A stretch of 64,000 bases of DNA from Microbulbifer agarilyticus (GCF_019800665.1 NZ_JAHVKO010000005.1:1-64000); one strand, 5' to 3'. Shown: positions 7,263 through 17,434, counted from the stretch's first letter. Notes: a model not told the origin generated them from the letters alone. Numbers and translations are program-made.

Positions 7263-7844
7263 ATGGCACACGTTCTGCCCGAACTCCCCTATGCTATGGA
7301 CGCGCTGCAGCCGCACATCTCCCAGGAAACCCTGGAATACCACTACGGCAAACACCACAAGACCTACGTCGACAAGCTGAACGGCCTGCTGGACGGCACC
7401 CCGGAAGCTGACAAATCCCTGGAAGAAGTAATCAAATCCTCCTCCGGTGGTGTATTCAACAACGCAGCCCAGATCTGGAACCACACCTTCTACTGGAACT
7501 GCCTGAGCCCTAACGGTGGCGGCGCAGCCACTGGCGCCGTGGCTGAAGCCATCAACGCTGCCTTCGGTTCCTTCGACAAGTTCAAAGAAGAGTTCACCGC
7601 GAGCGCTGTGAACAACTTCGGTTCTGGCTGGACCTGGCTGGTGAAGAAGTCCGACGGCTCCGTTGCCATCGTAAACACTTCCAACGCCGAAACCCCGCTG
7701 ACCGACAGCAGCGTTACTCCGCTGCTGACCTGCGACGTTTGGGAACACGCTTACTACATCGACTACCGCAACGCGCGTCCGAAGTACATGGAAGCGTTCT
7801 GGGCACTGTTGAACTGGGACTTCGTGAACCAGAACTTTGCCTAA
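7263..7844 (+). CDS. sodB: Iron superoxide dismutase (193 aa)
   Basis: Disproportionates superoxide to oxygen and hydrogen peroxide in the cytoplasm. Metal ligands are visible at H27 (LEYHYGKHH), H74 (IWNHTFYW) and the [10 protein letters not shown] block (Asp and His near the C-terminus). The [12 protein letters not shown] context and 193-residue length are those of Fe-type rather than Mn-type enzymes. The start chosen is the ATG of [10 protein letters not shown], which matches the family start and has AAAGGAAGGAA just upstream; an in-frame ATG 30 bases earlier would add a non-conserved leader. A strong terminator follows directly. Confidence 0.97.
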   Translation: MAHVLPELPYAMDALQPHISQETLEYHYGKHHKTYVDKLNGLLDGTPEADKSLEEVIKSSSGGVFNNAAQIWNHTFYWNCLSPNGGGAATGAVAEAINAAFGSFDKFKEEFTASAVNNFGSGWTWLVKKSDGSVAIVNTSNAETPLTDSSVTPLLTCDVWEHAYYIDYRNARPKYMEAFWALLNWDFVNQNFA

Positions 7845-7868
7845 TCACTGACTCAACCCAGTGATGCG

Positions 7869-7896
7869 AAAAACGGGCCTTCGGGGCCCGTTTTTT
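7869..7896 (+). terminator. Intrinsic terminator of sodB
   Basis: ACGGGCC stem, TTCGG loop, GGCCCGT stem, then six T residues; the preceding A-run can extend the stem. It ends 52 bases after the sodB stop. Confidence 0.93.
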
Positions 7897-8044
7897 ATTT
7901 CCGCAACGCCCTATCTCCAACACCGACCTCTGCGCAAAAAGTGACCAGAACGCCACAAAAATTTGCAACTGGCGCCCCTTCTCGTTAAAACACTGAACGC
8001 TAAAAATTCGTTCCACCCTTCATCCATCAACATTGAGACATACC

Positions 8045-9949
8045 ATGAAGCTCAAGCTGACTCTGCTGGCGGCCGCCATAAGCGCGCTGGCCATGACAGG
8101 TTGTGACCGGGAACAAGCCGGTCAACAGAAGAACACTGCCGCTAACGAGACCGCACCGGTAACCGAGCAGGCAGCAACTGAGAGCGCAGAAACTGCGACC
8201 AGTGCCGCGGCATCTGAGGGTGACGCCGAAGTTATCCAGCAGGCCAATGATTTGTTTGAACAGCAGTTCCAGACACACGTAAGCCGCAGCCCGGAATTCA
8301 AAACCTTCTTGGGCATGAAAGAAGATTACGGCAAGTGGGACGACCTCTCGCCGGAGTTTGAAAAAGAAACCCACGAGATCTACAAAAGCCAGCTGGAAGC
8401 GCTGAAGAAGATTGATCCAAACAAACTCGACAAAGCGACCCGCCTGTCTCTGGATCTTGCCATCCGCAACCTGGAGCAGAATATCGAGGGCTGGAAGTGG
8501 CGCCTGCACACCTACCCCGTGAACCAGATGTACGCGGCTCACACCAGCGTCGCGTCCATGCTGATCAACCAGCATCGCATCGATGATGCGTCCGATGCGG
8601 AAGCCTACATATCCCGCCTGAATGCCCTGCCCGCACACTTCGACCAGCTGATCGAAAACCTGCAGGCCCGCGCCGACAAGGGCGTGATCGTGCCCAAGTT
8701 TGTATTCCCATACATTATCAGTGACGGTAAAAACCTGATCACCGGCGCGCCCTATGACGATGGCGAAGACAGCACCCTGTACGCCGACTTCAAGGGCAAG
8801 GTGGACAAGCTGGAAATTAGCGACGAGGAAAAAACCGCGCTGGTGGAAAAAGCCAAAACCGCGATGCTCGACAGCGTGAAGCCGGCTTATGAAAAACTGA
8901 TCGGCTACCTGGATGAACTGGAACAGAAAGCCACCACCGACGATGGCGCCTGGAAACTGCCAGACGGCGACGCCTTCTATCAGCACCGCCTGAATGTGTA
9001 CACCACCACCGATATGACCGCCGAAGAGATCCACCAGAAAGGTCTTGAGGACGTGAAGCGCATTCACGATGAGATGCGCGAGATCATGGCCAAGGTGAAG
9101 TTTGAAGGCAGCCTGCAGGAATTCTTTGAATTCATGCGTACCGACAAACAGTTCTACTATCCGGAAACCGAGGAAGGCAAGCAGCGCTACCTGAAAGAAG
9201 CGACTGCGATGATCGACAACCTGAAAGGCCGCCTTGATGAGCTGTTCATCACCAAGCCCAAGGCAGACCTGATCGTTAAGGCGGTAGAACCCTTCCGCGA
9301 AAAGTCTGCGGGTAAGGCCTTCTACCAGCGCCCGGCACCGGACGGCTCACGCCCGGGTATCTACTACGCCAACCTGTACAAGATGAGCAGTATGCCGGTG
9401 TACCAGATGGAAGCGCTCGCTTACCACGAAGGCATTCCGGGACACCACATGCAGCTGTCCATAATGCAGGAACTGGAAAACGTTCCGAGCTTCCGCAAGT
9501 TCGGCGGTTACACCGCTTACACCGAAGGTTGGGGTCTGTACTCCGAGCTGGTGCCGAAGGAAATTGGCCTGTACCAGGATCCCTACTCCGATTTCGGCCG
9601 CCTGGCGATGGAGCTGTGGCGCGCTGGCCGCCTGGTTGTAGACACTGGTTTACACAGCAAGAAGTGGACCCGTGAAGAAGCCATCGACTGGCTGGCAGAA
9701 AACAGCCCCAACCCGAAAGGCGACGTGGTGAAAGCCATTGAGCGTTACATCGTGATGCCGGGTCAGGCAACCGCCTACAAGATCGGCATGATGAAAATCC
9801 TGGAACTGCGCGAAAACGCCAAACAGCAGTTGGGCGATAAGTTCGATATCCGCGAATTCCACGATGTGGTGCTGGCCAACGGTGCCGTACCACTGGACGT
9901 GCTGGAACAGCTGGTTACGGACTGGGTAAACAGCAAACAGGGTAACTAA
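8045..9949 (+). CDS. DUF885-family lipoprotein, putative zinc peptidase (634 aa)
   Basis: A lipoprotein signal peptide ends LAMTGC (Cys about residue 20), followed by an Ala/Glu/Thr-rich linker and the DUF885 domain. The metal-site motif YHEGIPGHHM, with a conserved downstream YTEGWGLYSE, is the hallmark of this family, which is related to gluzincin-type metallopeptidases; substrates are unknown. Probable location is the periplasmic face of a membrane. The ATG at 8045 places the signal peptide properly; an in-frame TTG at 8033 is less likely. It stands alone between the sodB terminator and an unrelated gene pair. Confidence 0.85.
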   Translation: MKLKLTLLAAAISALAMTGCDREQAGQQKNTAANETAPVTEQAATESAETATSAAASEGDAEVIQQANDLFEQQFQTHVSRSPEFKTFLGMKEDYGKWDDLSPEFEKETHEIYKSQLEALKKIDPNKLDKATRLSLDLAIRNLEQNIEGWKWRLHTYPVNQMYAAHTSVASMLINQHRIDDASDAEAYISRLNALPAHFDQLIENLQARADKGVIVPKFVFPYIISDGKNLITGAPYDDGEDSTLYADFKGKVDKLEISDEEKTALVEKAKTAMLDSVKPAYEKLIGYLDELEQKATTDDGAWKLPDGDAFYQHRLNVYTTTDMTAEEIHQKGLEDVKRIHDEMREIMAKVKFEGSLQEFFEFMRTDKQFYYPETEEGKQRYLKEATAMIDNLKGRLDELFITKPKADLIVKAVEPFREKSAGKAFYQRPAPDGSRPGIYYANLYKMSSMPVYQMEALAYHEGIPGHHMQLSIMQELENVPSFRKFGGYTAYTEGWGLYSELVPKEIGLYQDPYSDFGRLAMELWRAGRLVVDTGLHSKKWTREEAIDWLAENSPNPKGDVVKAIERYIVMPGQATAYKIGMMKILELRENAKQQLGDKFDIREFHDVVLANGAVPLDVLEQLVTDWVNSKQGN

Positions 9950-10232
9950 GTCCTAACTCAGTCCCCGTGTGTGCTGCCGTCACTCCCATTGGGTGGCGGT
10001 GGCCACACTGCCGCAACCCTTCATTCGTGACATTTGTTCGTCCGCCCTCGACTCCAAGTATCCTTTTTACCTCTTGTTTTACACTTCTCGTGCACCATAA
10101 CCGGCAGCACGCCCCTTCCCCTCTTTTATTTCCGTTGGCGCAATTTACAATGTGTGCCTTCGCGGTCGCGCCTTGCGCTTCGCTGACACCGCCGAAATAC
10201 AACTCGATTGCTCTCACTGGGAATACACGCAA

Positions 10233-12254
10233 ATGGATTTTCGTCGTCTCAAGTTACCCCTTGCCCTGTCTGCTATTTGCGGACTCACACTGACCGGCTG
10301 CACCCTCGCGCACAAATTCTTTGAACCCAATATCACCGAGGAAAGTATTTCTGAGGTGCGCTATCTGGACCAGGGCTGGACGGACGAAGACCGCCAACTG
10401 TTTTACAACACACCACAGGGAACGGAACTGCAGGGGCTGCACTTTGAGTGGCTGCAGGCACTGGAGCAACCATTTTCCAAAGAGAAGCTGGCCAGCGAAG
10501 AAAACATGCGAGGCTGGGGTTTTATTATCGACCCCACCTTCAGCCCCAAATCCAATGCTGGCAGTATTTACCCGGTGGGCATGGGCAGCCACACGAATAT
10601 CTTTGACGATTCCGAGCGCCTGGACCTGGGCTGCGCCCTGTGCCACACCGGTGAGCTGCACTACAAGGGTACCGCGCTGCGTGTAGATGGCGGCCAGGCT
10701 ATTCACGGCATGTCCACAAGTGCCCCTGGGGAATTCATTTTCTCCCTTGGCGCCACCACGCTGGAAACAGCATTCAATCCCCTGAAGTGGTCGCGCTTTG
10801 CCGATGAAGTCGCCGGCGAAGATAAACAGGCACGGGCGCAGCTGAAGCAGGACTTTTCCGCATACCGCAAACGCTTCTTTGAATTCGCCAAAGGTCCGGG
10901 GCGCGATGCAAACTTCCCGGTGGCAGAAGGCCGCGGCCGCACCGATGCGGTGGGTCGCATCGGTAACGTGGTATTCGGCTACAACCTGAATATTGAGGAG
11001 AATTATCAGCCGGCAGATGCACCGGTGAGCTATCCCTTTTTGTGGGACATCTGGCGTTTTGACTGGGTGCAGTATACCGGTTTTACCAACCAGGCCATGG
11101 CGCGCAATGTGGGTGAAGGCCTCGGGGTGATGGCACCGGTAAAACTGGTAGACGAAGAAGGGAACCTGCTTCCCGAGGGCGAATTCGGCCAAACCACCAT
11201 CGATGTGAAGGGTATGCATTGTGTGGAAACCACACTGCGCAAACTGCGACCGCCCAAGTGGCCGGAAGATGTGTTGGGTGAAATTGATATCGCACAGGCC
11301 CGCGAAGGCAAAGAGCTGTTCGCCGACCAGTGTGCCCACTGCCACGGCCCACACCCATCCAAACCTTACCAGTGGGCGGTCGCCGCCAAACCCGGTGACA
11401 AACCCACCAACCAGCGCGACGTAAACTGGCAGTGGGATATGTCGGGCCAGATCAGTTATGACGAACAAGACCACCCGCTGCGCGAAGACTGGCGCGAGTC
11501 CATCTGGGCGGTGCCGTGGATTGATGTGGAAGTAATCGGAACCGACCCCACGGCTGCGAAAAACTTCGTCGATCACACCTACGACCCGGGTCCACTGGTG
11601 GCCAAAAATCCAAACGACCCGGACGACGCCATTAACCGTCGTGTGAATGCCGGCGACGGTTTGCAATTGCTCATCAATGAATTGGTACCGGTGCTTTACG
11701 AGAACAGCGGTATTTCCAGCGACGCCAATGGCATCGCCGATTACGATGGCCTGAATGTGCCCTTCCGCATCGTCAATAAAGCGGCGTACAAGGCCCGTCC
11801 GTTGCACGGTGTCTGGGCCACCCCGCCCTTCCTGCATAACGGCTCGGTGCCCACTATTTATGACCTGCTCTCGCCGAAAGAGGTCCGCCCGGTACGTTTC
11901 GGTGTCGGCCACCGGGAATACAATCCACAGAAGCTGGGCTATATGACCGACATGCGCCGCGGTAATTTCGAATTTGATACCACACAAAAAGGTAACAGCA
12001 ATAGCGGCCACCAGTTCACCGATGCCGATGTACCCGGGCGTATCGGCCGACGTTTCAAGGAAGGCGAGCGACTGGCACTGCTGGAGTACCTGAAGGTAAT
12101 GGGCAATCCGGACTTCTCGGATCGCCTGGGTGGCGACCCGCAAAACTGGGACCAATACCCGGAACCGCCGGCCAGTGCCATCGGCGACCAGGCCTGCACC
12201 CCCTTCCGCCACGATATGGCACCGCAAATGGTTAAGAGCGAGGTAGCACCATGA
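10233..12254 (+). CDS. Dihaem cytochrome c lipoprotein, RoxA/MauG-related (673 aa)
   Basis: A lipobox LTLTGC (Cys23) marks an exported lipoprotein. Two CxxCH haem sites are visible, CALCH at residue 134 and CAHCH at 367, and the C-terminal half has the ARPLHGVWATPPFLHNGSVPT stretch shared by dihaem peroxidases and RoxA-like rubber oxygenases. An electron-transfer or oxygenase/peroxidase role in the periplasm is likely; the substrate is not evident. The ATG at 10233 (MDFRRLKLPL) is preferred because it starts the signal peptide. Its stop overlaps the start of the catalase-fold gene by 4 bases (ATGA), so the two are translationally coupled. Confidence 0.8.
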   Translation: MDFRRLKLPLALSAICGLTLTGCTLAHKFFEPNITEESISEVRYLDQGWTDEDRQLFYNTPQGTELQGLHFEWLQALEQPFSKEKLASEENMRGWGFIIDPTFSPKSNAGSIYPVGMGSHTNIFDDSERLDLGCALCHTGELHYKGTALRVDGGQAIHGMSTSAPGEFIFSLGATTLETAFNPLKWSRFADEVAGEDKQARAQLKQDFSAYRKRFFEFAKGPGRDANFPVAEGRGRTDAVGRIGNVVFGYNLNIEENYQPADAPVSYPFLWDIWRFDWVQYTGFTNQAMARNVGEGLGVMAPVKLVDEEGNLLPEGEFGQTTIDVKGMHCVETTLRKLRPPKWPEDVLGEIDIAQAREGKELFADQCAHCHGPHPSKPYQWAVAAKPGDKPTNQRDVNWQWDMSGQISYDEQDHPLREDWRESIWAVPWIDVEVIGTDPTAAKNFVDHTYDPGPLVAKNPNDPDDAINRRVNAGDGLQLLINELVPVLYENSGISSDANGIADYDGLNVPFRIVNKAAYKARPLHGVWATPPFLHNGSVPTIYDLLSPKEVRPVRFGVGHREYNPQKLGYMTDMRRGNFEFDTTQKGNSNSGHQFTDADVPGRIGRRFKEGERLALLEYLKVMGNPDFSDRLGGDPQNWDQYPEPPASAIGDQACTPFRHDMAPQMVKSEVAP

Positions 12255-13576
12255 AGTCGCCACGCTCCTACACGGGTTTTATTGCACCAATACTCGCCGC
12301 GATGTTTTGCGCGTCCACTACATTCGCCGCTTCCGCCAAAGAGACCGCGCATGAAGTGAAGGCTGCCGAGCTGGATACACTGGGAATGGAAATCTCCGCC
12401 GTCGAGCAGGCCGCCATTGCGTCGGCAATTCAATCGGCAAGAAAAATTTCTAAAGCAGCGCACGCGCTCAACAGCCCCCGATACGGCGATCAGTATCGGA
12501 GAGATGCCCACGCAAAAGCCACCGGTTGCGTACGCGCGGACTTCGAAATCAACGGCGATATCCCACCGCGCTTCCGCCACTCTATTTTCAGCGAACCCGG
12601 CCGCAGCTACCGCGCGTGGATTCGCTTCTCCAATGGCGACATGCAAGTACAGCCCGATGGGAAAGGTGACGCCCGTGGCATGGCAGTGAAAGTGATGAAG
12701 ACCCCGGGCACGCCCATTGCACCGGAACTGGCCGATACAGTCAGCACCAACCAGGATTTCATCATGACCAACATGCCGGCGTTTTTTAATCGAAATATTT
12801 TCGATTACGCGGACAATATGCAGTACCTCGCCAAGATGGACCGCGGCGGCTGGTTTATGGGTATATGGCCGCCCAGGCTACACCCAATCGAAACCCTGCG
12901 TGCCTACCAGACCGTATCCTCGACCATCAATAATCCGCTGGATGCGCAGTACTTTTCCATGCTGCCCTACCGGCTGGGAAATACCCCGGTAAAATTTTCC
13001 ACACGCCCCTGCCCGGGCAGCCGCTACCCTGTCACCGTTCCGCAGAATAACGACAATTTTCTCACCGAGCAGATGGCCGACACCCTGAACACAGGCAGTG
13101 CCTGCTTTGAATTTATGCTGCAACCAAAAATTGCAGGGGCGAGCGAGGCAGACATGCCGCTGGATGACGGCACCGTGATCTGGCAGCAATCGCAATCTCC
13201 ATTTATTCCCGTGGCCCGGGTACATATTCCACCGCAGGAGTTTTCTGGCGAGGCCCAGCAGGCGTTTTGTGAAAACCTGTCGATGAACCCGTGGCGCGGT
13301 GTTGGCGAGTGGGAACCTCTGGGCAGCCTGAACCGGGCCCGCCGACTGGTATACAACGCGGTTTCCCAATTTCGCCACCAGCGCAATGACACACCGCGAA
13401 CGGAGCCGGGTAACTGGTGTTTGGACAGGGGCGATCAAGCCTGTGACGAATCCCAGGGCTTGCGCATTCGCAAGCCACGCTGGCCGCTACCGCGGTGTTT
13501 CGATGAGCACTTCCGTCCGGAGGATGGCAGTGAGATCAGCAGCCAATGTGAAGGCTACGGCGCGGTCAAATATTGA
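12251..13576 (+). CDS. Secreted catalase-fold haem protein (441 aa)
   Basis: A signal peptide (cleavage near TTFAAS, about residue 27) is followed by a divergent catalase core. Recognisable pieces are the distal-histidine block RRDAHAKATGC (H87), DARGMAVKV, DFIMTNMPAFFNRN and, at the C-terminus, RRLVYNAVSQFR, in which Y368 falls at the position of the proximal haem tyrosine. Several cysteines (for example CLDRGDQAC) suggest disulfides, consistent with export. It probably acts with the coupled dihaem cytochrome, for instance removing peroxide or as a peroxidase. Whether it has true catalase activity is uncertain. Its 3' end overlaps hda by 11 bases tail to tail. Confidence 0.8.
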   Translation: MKSPRSYTGFIAPILAAMFCASTTFAASAKETAHEVKAAELDTLGMEISAVEQAAIASAIQSARKISKAAHALNSPRYGDQYRRDAHAKATGCVRADFEINGDIPPRFRHSIFSEPGRSYRAWIRFSNGDMQVQPDGKGDARGMAVKVMKTPGTPIAPELADTVSTNQDFIMTNMPAFFNRNIFDYADNMQYLAKMDRGGWFMGIWPPRLHPIETLRAYQTVSSTINNPLDAQYFSMLPYRLGNTPVKFSTRPCPGSRYPVTVPQNNDNFLTEQMADTLNTGSACFEFMLQPKIAGASEADMPLDDGTVIWQQSQSPFIPVARVHIPPQEFSGEAQQAFCENLSMNPWRGVGEWEPLGSLNRARRLVYNAVSQFRHQRNDTPRTEPGNWCLDRGDQACDESQGLRIRKPRWPLPRCFDEHFRPEDGSEISSQCEGYGAVKY

Positions 13577-14300
13577 GGACCTGCTTGACGAAAGGAATGG
13601 TGACCTTGCGCTGCGCCTGTAAAGAGGCGCGGTCGAGCTGTTCCAGGCAGGCGAACAGAGCGCGGGTATCCCGCGGCGCCCGGTGCAGGATGTACTGGGC
13701 CACATCCTCTGGCAGGTCGAACCCACGCAGCTTGCTGCGCTGGATCAGTGCGCCCAGCTTGTCGCTGTCGCTGAGGGGATGAAGCTGAAAGGTGAGGCCC
13801 CACTGCAGGCGGGACTGCAGGTCCGCCAGGGTAAGATTCAGGCCGCGCGGTGACTTACGCGCGCCCAACAACAGCTGTCGGCCGCTATCGCGCAGGCGGT
13901 TGTACAAGTGAAACAGCGCGGTCTGCCAGTGTGCGCGGCCCTCGATCTCCTGCAAATCATCGATACATACGAGATCCAGATTCTCCAGCCCTTCGACAAT
14001 CGACTCCGGGTCGGCGTGAATAAGATCCGTCAACGGCAGGTACTGAAAGCGGCGCCCGGTGGCCTCGGCCACCTGACAGGCAGATTGCAGCAGATGCGTC
14101 ACCCCGCTGCCCGACTCACCCCAGAGGTACATTGCCTGTTCCGGACTCTGCCCACTGGCAAAGGCCTGCAACATACCCACCACCTGACGATTACCATCGT
14201 CCGGCGACTGGAAAAAGTTGGCAAAGGTGGCGTCGTCGCGCAGGGAAACCCCTAAAGGGAGCTGCTGCGGCACACCACCGGATTGACTGCTACCTGCCAC
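13566..14300 (-). CDS. hda: DnaA regulatory inactivator Hda (244 aa)
   Basis: AAA+ protein related to DnaA that, with the beta clamp, stimulates hydrolysis of DnaA-bound ATP and so limits re-initiation. The N-terminal clamp-binding type motif QLPLGVSLRD is at residues 13-22, followed by LWGESGSGVTHL (Walker A, with Val where most ATPases have Lys), LVCIDDLQEI (Walker B) and the arginine-rich sensor region. The start is a GTG 5 bases after the DUF2066 gene stop, giving usual family length. Gene order with DUF2066, purM and purN is the one seen in Pseudomonas. Confidence 0.92.
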   Translation of the reverse strand: MAGSSQSGGVPQQLPLGVSLRDDATFANFFQSPDDGNRQVVGMLQAFASGQSPEQAMYLWGESGSGVTHLLQSACQVAEATGRRFQYLPLTDLIHADPESIVEGLENLDLVCIDDLQEIEGRAHWQTALFHLYNRLRDSGRQLLLGARKSPRGLNLTLADLQSRLQWGLTFQLHPLSDSDKLGALIQRSKLRGFDLPEDVAQYILHRAPRDTRALFACLEQLDRASLQAQRKVTIPFVKQVLNI

Positions 14301-14305
14301 GAATC

Positions 14306-15400
14306 TTACTGCCAGCTGTATCGCAATGGGTTCTGTGCACTGCCCAGCGGCGCGCGGTAGCCGGAGAGATCGACCAGCCCGTCGTCGCGGGCCGACTGCA
14401 GGTTGCGGTTCAGGGACAGAACATTCTGCAGGGTTTGCAGCTGGGTGCTGGTGGTCAATGCCAGGGTCAGGCGGTCGCCATTGACGGCGAGTACGTCTGC
14501 ACTGCTGACCTGGGCCAGGCCCTGCAGGTAGGAAGTCGCCGCGGAGTACTGGGCGAAGCTGCGGATACCGGAGATTTCCACCAGCACCGCGCTGGTTACG
14601 CCAGTATCAGAGCTACGCACCGCATAACGCTCTGCCAGTAAATTGGCCGCGCCGTTCACACCGCGCAACGCCACTTCTTCCATGGAGCTGCCGCTGGCAT
14701 CAAACGCATAGCTGCGACCACCGTGGATCAACAACCAGTTGGCTTGCCAACGCTGGCCGGAAGTCTGGAGCAGGCGGCCCATCAAGGTGGCATCGGGGCG
14801 GTAGCGTACACCGGCACGCTCGGCCGCACCTTCGTCCTGCGCCCACAGGCTGCCCAGCGGCATGTTGCGCTGGTCGTTCAAATCCATGACGGGAAAGTCG
14901 AGAGGCAGGCCGCGCTCCATGGCGAGACCATCAAGCAGGCCGAACAGCTCCGGGTAGTCTTCCTGGCGCAGGGCATCGCGTCCGCCTTGCAGGGTATCCA
15001 CCGCCATCCACACCAGGGTGCCCGGGCGGTTGTTAGGCCACAGCGGCAATTGCAGCTTGTGCACCAGGTCGCCGACCGCCTGCGGGTCAAACGCCAGGTT
15101 CAGGTACAGCTGGTTGCCATCACTTTCGTAGCGATAGCTCTGCACCAGCTTCTGGGACTGCTTGAGTACCGGGCCAATCTTGGGGTTGTTGGCAATTTCC
15201 AGATCGCCGGTTACCCGGATAAACACGCGCTCCAGGGCGCGAGCTGTGGCGCTAGCGCGGTCGCTGGCACCGCGGCTAGCAACAGCCTCGCTGACATCGT
15301 AGAGGTCTGGCATGACGCGGGCAGACGCTGGCAGGGCCAGTAATACCGCCAGCATGAAAGCGAAACAGAGTAGTACCCGGGGGGTTATGATCGATGGCAT
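14306..15400 (-). CDS. DUF2066 exported protein (364 aa)
   Basis: An N-terminal signal peptide (residues about 1-28, ending LPASA) is followed by the DUF2066 domain with the usual opening LYDVSEAVASRGASDRASATARALERVFIRVTGD. Function is unknown; it is probably periplasmic. It is co-transcribed with hda, whose start lies 5 bases downstream, and divergent from purM. This neighbourhood is conserved in pseudomonads, supporting the call. Confidence 0.85.
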   Translation of the reverse strand: MPSIITPRVLLCFAFMLAVLLALPASARVMPDLYDVSEAVASRGASDRASATARALERVFIRVTGDLEIANNPKIGPVLKQSQKLVQSYRYESDGNQLYLNLAFDPQAVGDLVHKLQLPLWPNNRPGTLVWMAVDTLQGGRDALRQEDYPELFGLLDGLAMERGLPLDFPVMDLNDQRNMPLGSLWAQDEGAAERAGVRYRPDATLMGRLLQTSGQRWQANWLLIHGGRSYAFDASGSSMEEVALRGVNGAANLLAERYAVRSSDTGVTSAVLVEISGIRSFAQYSAATSYLQGLAQVSSADVLAVNGDRLTLALTTSTQLQTLQNVLSLNRNLQSARDDGLVDLSGYRAPLGSAQNPLRYSWQ

Positions 15401-15700
15401 TGGCTCGCGGTCCCCTTTACCTCTATATATGTCACAGACACTGTTTAGTCACAGACGTTAATACTGGTCCAGACATGTTATTACATATCAGACGCACATT
15501 TGGTCGTCATCCCTCAGCAGAATTCGCTGCCTAGGGGGGCAATCTCGCAGTGCGTTCCCACGCCGAAGACGAACCTCGGCAGTCAATTACCGGCTATTGT
15601 ATCAGTGTCGGCTGTTTCTCCCAGCCTTCAGTTCGCACATTCAGGTAAATTTCTACTAGAATACGCGCCCTTCTTATCTAGGCCCTTATCAGGTTGAACC
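15401..15700. promoter_or_regulatory. Divergent promoter region DUF2066-hda / purM-purN
   Basis: A 300-base gap without a gene. A TAGAAT (15657-15662) lies 39 bases before the purM ATG and is the best -10 candidate; TTCGCA at 15632 is a poor -35 with 19-base spacing. No PurR-like palindrome (ACGCAAACGTTTGCGT type) was found by eye. Promoters for the minus strand were not resolved. Confidence 0.35.
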
Positions 15701-16762
15701 ATGAGCGACTCCAAGCCCAACTCCTCCACAAGCCCTTCTCTCAGCTATAAAGACGCCGGTGTCGATATCGACGCGGGTAACGCTCTGGTTGAGCGTATCA
15801 AGCACGTGGCCAAGCGCACCACGCGCCCGGAGGTCATGGGCGGCCTGGGCGGCTTCGGCGCCCTGTGCCAGCTGCCCAGCGGCTATAAAGAACCGGTACT
15901 GGTATCCGGCACCGACGGTGTCGGCACCAAACTGCGCCTGGCTATGGATCTGGGTATCCACGACAGCATCGGTATCGACCTGGTCGCCATGTGTGTCAAT
16001 GATCTGGTAGTAGCCGGCGCTGAGCCGCTGTTCTTCCTCGACTACTACGCCACCGGCAAGCTGAACGTCGACATTGCCGCCGACGTGGTCACCGGCATCG
16101 GCAAAGGCTGTGAACTGGCCGGCGCGGCACTGGTAGGCGGCGAGACCGCTGAAATGCCCGGCATGTACGAGGGCGAAGACTACGACCTGGCAGGCTTCTG
16201 TGTGGGCGTGGTGGAAAAATCTGAAATTATCGACGGCAGCAAGGTTAAGACCGGCGACAAGCTGATTGGCCTCGGCGCCTCTGGCCCGCACTCCAACGGC
16301 TACTCCCTGATCCGCAAGGTGCTGGAGATCAGCGGAGCCGACCTGAACAAGGACCTGGAAGACAAATCCCTGGCCGAAGCCCTGATGGCACCGACTCGCA
16401 TCTACGTGAAGAGCCTGCTCGCCCTGATGAAGGAAGTACAGGTAAACGCGTTGAGCCACATTACCGGTGGCGGCCTGCTGGAAAACCTGCCTCGCGTACT
16501 TCCGGACAACGCCCGTGCCGTTATCGACACCAAGAGCTGGGACCTGCCCCCGGTATTCCGCTGGCTGCAGGAAGCCGGCAATATCGAAAGCCGCGAAATG
16601 TACCGCACCTTTAACTGTGGTGTGGGCATGGTGATCTGCGTTCCCGCTGAGCAGGCCGACAAGGCCGTTGCCAAGCTGCAGGAACTGGGCGAAGACGCCT
16701 TCATCGTCGGCAGTATTGAAGCTGCCGACGGTGGCGAAGCGGTTGAGCTGGCGGGCCTGTAA
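15701..16762 (+). CDS. purM: Phosphoribosylformylglycinamidine cyclo-ligase (353 aa)
   Basis: Fifth step of de novo purine synthesis: ATP-dependent closure of FGAM to aminoimidazole ribotide. Diagnostic stretches are [12 protein letters not shown] at the N-terminus, [40 protein letters not shown] and [14 protein letters not shown]. Full family length. The start MSDSKPNSS adds about 10 residues before the conserved region, as in pseudomonads. purN follows after 6 bases, so the two form an operon. Confidence 0.96.
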   Translation: MSDSKPNSSTSPSLSYKDAGVDIDAGNALVERIKHVAKRTTRPEVMGGLGGFGALCQLPSGYKEPVLVSGTDGVGTKLRLAMDLGIHDSIGIDLVAMCVNDLVVAGAEPLFFLDYYATGKLNVDIAADVVTGIGKGCELAGAALVGGETAEMPGMYEGEDYDLAGFCVGVVEKSEIIDGSKVKTGDKLIGLGASGPHSNGYSLIRKVLEISGADLNKDLEDKSLAEALMAPTRIYVKSLLALMKEVQVNALSHITGGGLLENLPRVLPDNARAVIDTKSWDLPPVFRWLQEAGNIESREMYRTFNCGVGMVICVPAEQADKAVAKLQELGEDAFIVGSIEAADGGEAVELAGL

Positions 16763-16768
16763 TCGCAT

Positions 16769-17434
16769 ATGTCTGCCGACTCTTCCTCTCCAACGCGCAA
16801 GTGCCGCGCCGTAGTTCTTATCTCCGGCAGCGGCAGTAACCTGCAGACGTTCCTCGATGCGGCGTCAAACGCGGAATGCGAATACGCCGTTGAGGCTGTC
16901 ATCAGCAACAAAGCCGATGCCTACGGACTCACCCGCGCGCAAAATGCGGGTGTGTCGACCGACGTTCTGAGCCACAAGGACTTCGCCGACCGCGACAGTT
17001 TCGACCAGGCCATGGTCGAGCTGATCGACAGCTACGAACCGGACCTGGTCATACTGGCCGGGTTTATGCGCATCCTTACCCCGGACTTTGTACGCCACTA
17101 CAGTGGACGTCTATTGAACATTCATCCATCTTTGCTGCCAAAGTATCAGGGTCTGCACACGCACAAGCGTGCACTGGAGGCTGGCGACGACGAACACGGC
17201 GCCACAGTGCACTTTGTCACCGAGGAGCTGGACGGCGGCCCATCCATTTTGCAGGCTGCCGTCCCCATCGAAGCCGGTGACACGCCCGAGGTGCTTGCAC
17301 AACGGGTGCTGGTGCAGGAACATAAAATCTACCCGCAGGTGGCCCAGTGGTTTGCCCAGGGGCGTCTTCGTATGGTCGGCGACCGCGCCGAATTCGACGG
17401 AGAGCTATTACCTCGCAACGGGTTGCGGTTGTAG
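16769..17434 (+). CDS. purN: Phosphoribosylglycinamide formyltransferase (221 aa)
   Basis: Transfers a formyl group from 10-formyltetrahydrofolate to GAR in purine synthesis. The phosphate-binding ISGSGSNLQTFLDA is at the N-terminus, and the catalytic NIHPSLLPKYQGLHTHKRAL block with HGATVHFVTEELDGGP contains the conserved Asn, His and Asp. Length and order are normal for the folate-dependent family. It lies immediately downstream of purM; the DUF3108 gene follows after a 70-base gap that can form alternative hairpins. Confidence 0.96.
   Translation: MSADSSSPTRKCRAVVLISGSGSNLQTFLDAASNAECEYAVEAVISNKADAYGLTRAQNAGVSTDVLSHKDFADRDSFDQAMVELIDSYEPDLVILAGFMRILTPDFVRHYSGRLLNIHPSLLPKYQGLHTHKRALEAGDDEHGATVHFVTEELDGGPSILQAAVPIEAGDTPEVLAQRVLVQEHKIYPQVAQWFAQGRLRMVGDRAEFDGELLPRNGLRL

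Noticed and set aside
10254-12263. 669-residue minus-strand open frame opposite the dihaem cytochrome
   Set aside because: The plus strand has a lipobox and two haem motifs; the minus frame has none and only mirrors GC-biased third positions.
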